From UBA7803 sp041686955 (lineage in GTDB: Bacteria > Pseudomonadota > Gammaproteobacteria > Pseudomonadales > Azotimanducaceae): DNA of 7,042 nucleotides. The notes below the pieces were generated by a model. It did not search any database. It was not told the origin of the DNA and saw nothing but the letters and a program-made list of their open reading frames with translations. The stretch is from the NCBI GenBank assembly GCA_041686955.1, contig JAWLCV010000128.1:1-7042 (forward strand). Reading direction: 5' to 3'. Below, one piece after another: positions 1 to 4,526 of this stretch (position 1 is its first letter; each line of letters opens with the position of its first letter). The position numbers and the translations under genes were made by a program.

Positions 1-733
1 CGGCGAAATGGCCGAGGGGCCAGCCCACGGTGTGCACCACCTTGCCCGGCACGTGCTTCGCCGGGTCGATCTCCCAGAGCTCCTTCAGGCCGATGGCGTA
101 GTGCTGGGTGCCCGAGCCCTCGTTGAGATTGAACTTCTCGATCAGCCGCTTGCCCAGGTGCCCACGGCAGCCCTCGGCGAAGATGGTGTACTTGGCGTGC
201 AGCTCGTAGCCGGGGGTGTAGGTGGGCTTCTGCTCGCCGCTGGCGCTGACCCCCATGTCGCCGGTGGCCACGCCCTTCACGCTGCCGTCGTCGTTGTAGA
301 GGATCTCGGCGGCGGCGAATCCGGGGAAGATGTTGACGCCCATGGCCTCCGCCTGCTCGGCCAGCCACCGGCAGAGATTACCCAGCGACAGGGCATAATT
401 ACCTTCGTTGTGGGAGTCCTTGGGCACGAACACCCCCGGGACCTTGATGCGGTTGGTGTCGTTGACCAGGTAGTACACCTCGTCCTGGGTCACCGGGTTG
501 TTGAGCGGCGCGCCCCGTTCCCGCCAGTCCGGGAACAGCTCGTTCAGCGCCGTGGGCTCGAAAATGGCGCCGGAGAGGATGTGGGCACCGACCTCCGAGC
601 CCTTCTCCACCAGACAAACCGACAGTTCCTTGCCTTCTTTCTCGGCAAGCTGCATCAGCCGGCACGCCGCCGCGAGCCCCGAAGGCCCGCCGCCGACGAT
701 GACCACGTCAAATTCCATGGATTCGCGTTCCAC
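1..733 (-). CDS. Electron transfer flavoprotein-ubiquinone oxidoreductase (ETF-QO), N-terminal part, cut by window start
   Basis: A membrane-associated flavo-iron-sulfur enzyme that oxidises reduced ETF and passes the electrons to ubiquinone. The first 244 codons are present; the full family length is about 550 residues, so the quinone-binding remainder and the 4Fe-4S cysteines lie outside. Counted from the internal ATG at 718, the protein begins MEFDVVIVGGGPSGL, a Rossmann FAD-binding GxGxxG at residues 9-14. ETF-QO hallmarks follow: VGAHILSGAIFEP near 43-55, a Trp-Leu-Ala-Glu-Gln-Ala-Glu stretch near 121 and YTIFAEGCRGHLGK near 184. I chose the GTG at 733 because GGAG lies 7 nt upstream and the added residues (MERES) resemble the usual family N-terminus; ATG 718 is the alternative. 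It is divergent from etfB, its redox partner, the same arrangement as in Pseudomonas. Identity is near certain; only the start is open. Confidence 0.95.
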   Translation of the reverse strand, partial: MERESMEFDVVIVGGGPSGLAAACRLMQLAEKEGKELSVCLVEKGSEVGAHILSGAIFEPTALNELFPDWRERGAPLNNPVTQDEVYYLVNDTNRIKVPGVFVPKDSHNEGNYALSLGNLCRWLAEQAEAMGVNIFPGFAAAEILYNDDGSVKGVATGDMGVSASGEQKPTYTPGYELHAKYTIFAEGCRGHLGKRLIEKFNLNEGSGTQHYAIGLKELWEIDPAKHVPGKVVHTVGWPLGHFA

Positions 734-755
734 CTACCCGCTCCGATCTTGGGAA

Positions 756-791
756 ACGCGGGATTATAGTGGAAATCCGCCCCGGAGCGAT
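756..791 (-). promoter_or_regulatory. Sigma-70-type promoter for the ETF-QO gene
   Basis: On the minus strand a perfect TATAAT lies at 768-763. It predicts transcription start near 756 and a leader of about 23 nt before the GTG at 733, with the GGAG ribosome site inside it. The -35 region (about 786-791, reading ATCGCT) is a poor match, so the promoter may need an activator. The G-run block at 798-817 sits directly upstream of the -35. The -10 is the only perfect TATAAT I noticed in this otherwise GC-rich intergenic region. The call rests on the hexamer and its spacing only. Confidence 0.55.
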
Positions 792-797
792 GGCGGC

Positions 798-817
798 GGG
801 GGCGGGGCAGGGGCGGG
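798..817 (+). other. Four consecutive G-runs, G-quadruplex-type motif
   Basis: The plus strand reads G5-C-G4-CA-G4-C-G3, four runs of at least three G with loops of 1, 2 and 1 nt. This meets the usual definition of a potential intramolecular G-quadruplex with very short loops. It lies between the ETF-QO promoter and the candidate etfBA promoter, within a longer G-rich tract (791-823). The motif is plain in the sequence; whether it folds or regulates anything is inference. Confidence 0.6.
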
Positions 818-851
818 CGCGGCCGAACCTTCGCTTCGGGAATCCCTTACC

Positions 852-881
852 TTGACCTCTTCGCAAGGCACAAGCGAAAAT
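852..881 (+). promoter_or_regulatory. Candidate promoter for etfB-etfA
   Basis: TTGACC at 852-857 matches the -35 consensus at five of six bases. After an 18-nt spacer, GAAAAT at 876-881 matches the -10 at four of six. Transcription would start near 888, giving a leader of about 86 nt that holds the terminator-like hairpin at 907-935. A short inverted repeat, TTCGC-N9-GCGAA (860-878), lies between the two hexamers and would suit a repressor. The -10 is weak, so this is tentative. Confidence 0.35.
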
Positions 882-906
882 ACGCGGCCCCCGCGCTGAG
901 GGGTCG

Positions 907-935
907 GGCCACCAGGGGGGTGGCCTTTTGTTTTT
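907..935 (+). terminator. Intrinsic terminator in the etfBA leader
   Basis: GGCCACC (907-913) pairs perfectly with GGTGGCC (919-925) around a 5-nt loop, and TTTTGTTTTT (926-935) follows at once. This is the full form of a rho-independent terminator reading rightwards; the reverse strand has no T-run. No plus-strand gene lies before it in the window, and etfB starts 38 nt later. It therefore either attenuates etfBA or ends a short transcript from the intergenic region. An alternative stem, GGCCC (886-890) with GGGCC (906-910), would use part of its 5' arm. Confidence 0.7.
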
Positions 936-973
936 CGCTTCCTTGTTGTCAATCCGGATCGTTCGAGGCATTC

Positions 974-1726
974 ATGAAGGTACTGGTTCCAGTCAAACGC
1001 GTGGTGGACTACAACGTCAAAGTCCGCGTCAAGCCCGACAAGAGCGGGGTCGACCTGAACAACGTGAAGATGTCGGTCAACCCGTTCTGCGAGATCGCCG
1101 TGGAAGAAGCGGTGCGTATGAAGGAAGCCGGTATCGCCGACGAAGTGGTCGCCGTTTCCGTAGGCACCAAGGCCTCTCAGGAACAGCTGCGCACCTGCCT
1201 CGCCCTCGGCGCCGACCGGGCCGTGCTCATCGAGACCGACGTCGAGGCCCAGCCGCTCGGCATCGCGAAGGCGCTAGCCGCCCTGCAGGAGAAAGAGAAG
1301 GCCGACATCGTCATCTTCGGCAAACAGAGCATCGACGGTGACAACAGCCAGACGGGACAGATGTTCGCTGCGCTCACCGGCATGCCCCAGGGCACCTTCG
1401 CCTCCAAGGTGAACGTGGCGGACGGCAAGCTGGAAGTCACCCGGGAAGTGGACGGCGGTCTGCAGACGGTGTCGCTCACCCTGCCGGCCGTGGTGTCCAC
1501 CGACCTGCGTCTCAACGAGCCGCGTTACGCGTCGCTCCCCAACATCATGAAGGCGAAGAAGAAGCCGCTGGACGTGGTCACCCCCGAGGAGCTCGGCGTG
1601 GATATGACCCCCACCCTCGAGGTGATCTCGGTGGAGCCGCCGCCGGAGCGCAAGGGCGGCATCAAGGTGGAGAGCGTCGAAGAGCTGGTGGACAAACTGA
1701 AGAACGAAGCGAAGGTGATTTCATGA
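974..1726 (+). CDS. etfB: Electron transfer flavoprotein beta subunit
   Basis: The small subunit of the soluble ETF heterodimer, which takes electrons from acyl-CoA and related dehydrogenases. It binds AMP structurally and makes the docking contact with the dehydrogenases. The protein is 250 residues, the normal family length. It opens with MKVLVPVKRVVDYNVKVRVK; the nucleotide-binding segment DGDNSQTGQM is at 121-130. The EtfB signature at about 174-197 includes LRLNEPRYASLPNIMKAKKK, the recognition loop that carries the anchoring leucine and the lysine cluster known from characterised ETFs. ATG 974 is chosen because GAGG lies 5 nt upstream and the protein then starts as its homologues do; the frame is open further up to a GTG at 920, but that falls inside the terminator hairpin. 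The stop overlaps the etfA start (ATGA), so the two subunits are translationally coupled. The sequence fits the ordinary, ETF-QO-linked ETF type rather than a bifurcating one. Confidence 0.97.
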   Translation: MKVLVPVKRVVDYNVKVRVKPDKSGVDLNNVKMSVNPFCEIAVEEAVRMKEAGIADEVVAVSVGTKASQEQLRTCLALGADRAVLIETDVEAQPLGIAKALAALQEKEKADIVIFGKQSIDGDNSQTGQMFAALTGMPQGTFASKVNVADGKLEVTREVDGGLQTVSLTLPAVVSTDLRLNEPRYASLPNIMKAKKKPLDVVTPEELGVDMTPTLEVISVEPPPERKGGIKVESVEELVDKLKNEAKVIS

Positions 1727-2652
1727 GCATCCTGGTCGTAGCGGATCACGACAACGCAACCCTGATTCCCGCCACCCGCGCCACCGTGGCCGCGGCTCAG
1801 AACGTGGGCGGCGACGTGGACGTGCTGGTGGCCGGCGAGAACTGCCGCGCCGTGGCGGAGGCCGCGGCGAAGCTGCCCGGGGTGAACAAGGTGCTGCTGG
1901 CGGACAACGCCGCCCACGGCCATGGCCTGGCCGAGAATCTCGCACTGCTGGTGGCCGAGGTGGCCGCCAACTACAGCCACGTGATGGCCCCCCACACTTC
2001 CATGGGGCGCAACTTCCTGCCGCGGGTGGCCGCCCTTCTGGACGTCGCGCAGATTTCCGACATCATCGAGGTGGTCGGCGAAGACACCTTCAAGCGCCCC
2101 ATCTACGCGGGCAACGCCATCGCTACCGTGAAGTCCAACGACGCCAAGAAGGTCGTCTCGGTTCGCGGCACGGCCTACGATCCCGTCCCGGAGGAGGGTG
2201 GCTCGGCGAGCATCGAGGAACTGTCGGCGGTTCACGACGCGGGCACCTCGAGCTGGGTGAAGGACGACATCGTCGCCAGCGAGCGCCCCGAGCTCACCGC
2301 CGCCCGGGTGGTGATCTCCGGCGGTCGCGGCATGCAGAACGGCGAAAACTTCAAGCTGCTGGAAGGCATCGCGGACAAGCTCGGCGCCGCCATCGGCGCC
2401 TCCCGGGCGGCCGTGGATGCCGGCTTCGTGCCCAATGACATGCAGGTGGGACAAACCGGCAAGATCGTTGCTCCCGACCTCTATATCGCCGTCGGCATCT
2501 CCGGTGCCATCCAGCACCTGGCGGGTATGAAGGACAGCAAGGTCATCGTCGCCATCAACAAGGACGAAGACGCGCCCATCTTCCAGGTGGCCGATTACGG
2601 CCTGGTGGCCGACCTGTTCCAGGCTCTGCCCGAGCTGGAAGAGCGTCTATAA
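1723..2652 (+). CDS. etfA: Electron transfer flavoprotein alpha subunit
   Basis: The large ETF subunit, which holds the redox-active FAD and delivers its electrons to ETF-QO, encoded divergently at the left edge. It is 309 residues, the normal length. The N-terminal half (to about 185) is the alpha/beta domain that pairs with EtfB. The C-terminal half is the FAD domain: SGGRGM at 199-204, GASRAAVDAGF at 225-235, QVGQTGK at 241-247, and the EtfA signature from about 250, with APDLYIAVGISGAIQHLAGM at 250-269 followed by AINKDEDAPIF. All expected FAD-contact segments are present. The start ATG lies within the etfB stop (ATGA overlap), so no separate ribosome site is needed. The TAA stop is followed by two hairpins that probably end the operon. 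Confidence 0.97.
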   Translation: MSILVVADHDNATLIPATRATVAAAQNVGGDVDVLVAGENCRAVAEAAAKLPGVNKVLLADNAAHGHGLAENLALLVAEVAANYSHVMAPHTSMGRNFLPRVAALLDVAQISDIIEVVGEDTFKRPIYAGNAIATVKSNDAKKVVSVRGTAYDPVPEEGGSASIEELSAVHDAGTSSWVKDDIVASERPELTAARVVISGGRGMQNGENFKLLEGIADKLGAAIGASRAAVDAGFVPNDMQVGQTGKIVAPDLYIAVGISGAIQHLAGMKDSKVIVAINKDEDAPIFQVADYGLVADLFQALPELEERL

Positions 2653-2665
2653 CAAATCAGTATGT

Positions 2666-2683
2666 CCCGCCCGCGAGGGCGGG
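2666..2683 (+). terminator. GC-rich hairpin 13 nt after etfA
   Basis: CCCGCCC (2666-2672) pairs perfectly with GGGCGGG (2677-2683) around a GCGA tetraloop, a very stable 7-bp stem. It lacks a following T-run on either strand, so on its own it is not a classic terminator. It may protect the etfBA mRNA 3' end or act together with the larger hairpin that begins a few bases later. Confidence 0.4.
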
Positions 2684-2686
2684 CAT

Positions 2687-2758
2687 GCCCCTTGCAGGCG
2701 TTCGTGCCGGACCGGTGCACCATCTTGGCGAACGGGGTGTGCCTGCAAGGGTGCTTTT
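2687..2758 (+). terminator. Large inverted-repeat hairpin with T-run, probable etfBA terminator
   Basis: CCCTTGCAGGC (2689-2699) and GCCTGCAAGGG (2741-2751) are perfect 11-bp inverted arms. A further GC/GC pair forms across a bulged T, and TTTT follows at 2755-2758. The 41-nt interior can itself fold: GTTCG (2700-2704) pairs with CGAAC (2729-2733) and encloses the self-complementary GGTGCACC (2714-2721). As a terminator it would close the etfBA unit. The interior is much longer than a usual terminator loop, so a structured leader for the next gene or a tiny mobile repeat are alternatives. Confidence 0.5.
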
Positions 2759-2782
2759 CAGTTCTCATCATGGGAGTGAACG

Positions 2783-3214
2783 TTGGCAGTTTACGAACTG
2801 AATGATGGTCAGTTGCTGCGCGTGGCGCGCAGCATCAACGGCAAGCTGCGCCAGCGGTACTTCAGCCTCATCGGCCTGAACAAGACGCAGCAGCGTCAGG
2901 CGCGACGGGACGCGAAGGCCCTGGACGAGCAATGGCAGGAGGAGCAGGAAAAGGCCCGCGAGAAGCGAATTCGCGAGGCCGCCACCGGCACCAGGCACAG
3001 CACCGGCGTGCGGGGGATCAACGTGGTACGTCGCCCGTCCCCCGCGTTCCGCGTTCAGGTGCAGACCGGCGGCAAGTCTCACGTGCGTGAGTTTTCCATA
3101 AAGCGCCTGGGGCCCGAGAAGGCGTGGGCGCAGGCCACCAAGTTCCTCGCCGAATGCCGCGGCTACAAGAGCGTGCCGAAGGCCTGGACCACCCGCCGGC
3201 CCGACGTCGGCTGA
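2783..3214 (+). CDS. Small AP2/integrase-like putative DNA-binding protein
   Basis: An uncharacterised 143-residue, strongly basic protein. Residues 1-30 (MAVYELNDGQLLRVARSING...) look like a short beta-sheet module resembling the arm-type DNA-binding ends of tyrosine recombinases. Residues 35-66 form a highly charged Gln/Arg/Glu/Lys helix, probably coiled. Residues 71-128 resemble an AP2-type three-strand-plus-helix DNA-binding domain: TGVRGINVVRR, then FRVQVQTGGKSHVREFS, then a helix with EKAWAQATKFLAECRGY. No catalytic domain is attached, so it is not a recombinase or homing endonuclease. The TTG start is the only one available: an in-frame TGA lies at 2777-2779, and GGGAG (2772-2776) sits 6 nt upstream of the TTG. 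The gene stands alone between the etf operon and pyrB, with no evident promoter of its own. The domain call is from pattern recognition; regulator or nucleoid-associated roles are inference. Confidence 0.7.
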   Translation: MAVYELNDGQLLRVARSINGKLRQRYFSLIGLNKTQQRQARRDAKALDEQWQEEQEKAREKRIREAATGTRHSTGVRGINVVRRPSPAFRVQVQTGGKSHVREFSIKRLGPEKAWAQATKFLAECRGYKSVPKAWTTRRPDVG

Positions 3215-3231
3215 CCATCACGGCAACGGCT

Positions 3232-3331
3232 NNNNNNNNNNNNNNNNNNNNNNNNNNNNNNNNNNNNNNNNNNNNNNNNNNNNNNNNNNNNNNNNNNNNN
3301 NNNNNNNNNNNNNNNNNNNNNNNNNNNNNNN
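3232..3331. other. Assembly gap (100 N)
   Basis: Exactly 100 N, the conventional length for a gap of unknown size, so distances across it should not be trusted. Both edges carry the same repeat text: AACGGCT ends the left side (3225-3231), and AACGGCTTGCCG begins the right. A tandem array that short reads could not span is the simplest cause. The gap could hide more than repeats, including a small gene between the AP2-like gene and pyrB. Confidence 0.97.
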
Positions 3332-3367
3332 AACGGCTTGCCGAACGGCTCGCCGAACGGCTCGCCG
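3332..3367. repeat. 12-bp tandem repeat, three copies visible beside the gap
   Basis: Three consecutive units of AACGGCTYGCCG occupy 3332-3343, 3344-3355 and 3356-3367; the first differs from the other two by a T for C. The series decays into AGCG at 3368. Seven bases of a further unit (AACGGCT, 3225-3231) end the sequence left of the gap, so the array probably continues through it. The unit length is a multiple of three and contains no stop in any frame. It lies 13 bp beyond the pyrB stop and 10 bp beyond the AP2-like gene stop. Confidence 0.85.
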
Positions 3368-3379
3368 AGCGTGGGCCGG

Positions 3380-4426
3380 CTAGGTGAAGCGCTTGGCCGT
3401 ATACCAGGTCACCGGCTGCGCGTGGTTGTGCACTTCCTTCGCCACGTCCAGCACCAGGGCGAACAGGGCCATGCGGACCAGCAGGCCGTTGTCCGTCTGC
3501 CGGAAGATGGCCAGGTTCGGGTTCTCGATGAGATCGTCGTCGAGTTCCTGGGCCTGGGCCCGGGAGTCCCGCGGCAGAGGGTGCATGATCACCGTGTTGG
3601 GCTCGCAGTGCTGGGTGTAGATGGCCTGGTTGAGCCGGAACAGCCCCCGGTAACGATCCGCTTCCGCCTGGCTGGGAAACCGCTCCTCCTGGGTGCGGGT
3701 CACGTAGATGATGTCCACGTGGTCGATGCCCGGCTCGAGCTGGTCGTACTCGGAGACCTGATGGCCGGCGCTCTGCAGTCCGTCCACCGCTTCTTCAGGC
3801 AGACCCAGCCCCGGCGGCGCCACCAGCTTGTAGTGGATCCGGTCGTAGAGCGAGAGCAGCTTGCACAGGGAGTGCACCGCGCGCCCGTATTTGAGGTCGC
3901 CCACCAGGGCGATGCGCAGGTTGTCCACGCCGCGCTCCCGGCTGCGGAGCTCCTTGCGGATGGTGTACAGGTCCAGCAGGGCCTGGCTCGGGTGCTCGTT
4001 GGGGCCGTCCCCGGCGTTCAGCACCGGCACCCGGCTGGCGCGCGCGAATTCGGCCACGGAGCCCGCCTCCGGGTGGCGCATGGCGATCACGTCGCTGTAG
4101 CCGGAGAGTACCCGGGCGGTGTCGTGGAGCGATTCCCCCTTGGTGAGGGATGAAGCCTTCAATTCCGTAGTCTCGCGGACCTCACCGCCCAGCATGTTGA
4201 AGGCGCAGCCGAAGGAGATGCGGGTTCGGGTGCTCGGCTCGAAGAACATGTTGGACAGGATGGCGCCTTCCAGCACCCGGGTAATGCGTTGCCGGTGGGC
4301 GTAGGGCGTCATCTGGTCGGCGACGGCGAACAAGCGGTCGATGTCGCCCCGGTCGAACTGGTCTACGGAGAGGATGTGGCTGCCGACGAAGTTCAATGGT
4401 CCCCCGGTCCCCGCGAAGCTGCGCAA
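3380..4426 (-). CDS. pyrB: Aspartate carbamoyltransferase, long subtype
   Basis: Catalyses carbamoyl phosphate + L-aspartate to N-carbamoyl-L-aspartate, the committed step of pyrimidine synthesis, in the cytoplasm. At 348 residues it is about 37 longer than E. coli PyrB (311). The catalytic set is intact by comparison with the E. coli enzyme: carbamoyl-phosphate loop STRTR at 65-69, the 80s-loop Lys96 in TKGES, Arg117 in MRHPE, His145 and Gln148 in EHPSQ, Arg182 in KYGR, Arg244 and Gln246 in TRTQEER, and HPLPR at 282-286. The usual Glu after STRTRxSF is Gly73, and extra sequence lies between about 246 and 310 and at the C-terminus (to WYTAKRFT). The first possible start is TTG 4426, with no clear ribosome site; TTG 4396, behind GGGGGA, would give a 338-residue protein. 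No pyrI or pyrC is adjacent on the visible side; the downstream side is the gap. It is divergent from gspE. Confidence 0.94.
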   Translation of the reverse strand: MRSFAGTGGPLNFVGSHILSVDQFDRGDIDRLFAVADQMTPYAHRQRITRVLEGAILSNMFFEPSTRTRISFGCAFNMLGGEVRETTELKASSLTKGESLHDTARVLSGYSDVIAMRHPEAGSVAEFARASRVPVLNAGDGPNEHPSQALLDLYTIRKELRSRERGVDNLRIALVGDLKYGRAVHSLCKLLSLYDRIHYKLVAPPGLGLPEEAVDGLQSAGHQVSEYDQLEPGIDHVDIIYVTRTQEERFPSQAEADRYRGLFRLNQAIYTQHCEPNTVIMHPLPRDSRAQAQELDDDLIENPNLAIFRQTDNGLLVRMALFALVLDVAKEVHNHAQPVTWYTAKRFT

Positions 4427-4484
4427 TGGTAATCAAAAAGCATGCCCCCGGCACCAGCTTGTACTAGGGCGACCCGCCTTTGGC

Positions 4485-4507
4485 TGGTATGATGCGGGCG
4501 TTCGCCC
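4485..4507 (+). promoter_or_regulatory. Extended -10 promoter for gspE-gspF
   Basis: TGG followed by TATGAT (4488-4493) forms an extended -10 (TGnTATGAT, five of six in the hexamer). No good -35 is seen at the normal distance (TAGGGC at 4465-4470), which is typical of extended -10 promoters. Transcription would start near 4500, about 27 nt before the gspE ATG. A perfect inverted repeat, GGGCG-TT-CGCCC (4496-4507), covers the predicted start site and could be an operator or a 5' hairpin. No comparable promoter for the divergent pyrB was found in 4427-4526. Confidence 0.5.
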
Positions 4508-4526
4508 ACCTTCGAGACTGGCTGCG

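Noticed and set aside
8..769. A 253-codon plus-strand open frame at the left edge
   Set aside because: It is the codon-aligned antisense of the ETF-QO gene, whose minus-strand product is clear.
1525..2517. A 330-codon open frame on the minus strand opposite etfB/etfA
   Set aside because: It is antisense to two confidently identified genes and shows no recognisable domain.
2715..2731. NtrC-like site (TGCACCA-TCT-TGGCGAA) inside the large hairpin
   Set aside because: The left half matches the NtrC consensus well but the right half does not, no sigma-54 promoter follows, and the bases are explained by the hairpin.
2770..2805. Short ATG-started frame of 11 codons overlapping the AP2-like start
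   Set aside because: It has no ribosome site of its own and is too short to judge. The GGGAG inside it is better placed for the TTG at 2783.
3124..3387. Open frame crossing the N run with RLAE repeats
   Set aside because: It depends on translating unknown bases, and its left part is out of frame within the AP2-like gene.
3338..4153. A 271-codon open frame on the plus strand opposite pyrB
   Set aside because: It is antisense to an intact pyrB and has low-complexity composition. Its start lies inside the 12-bp repeats.
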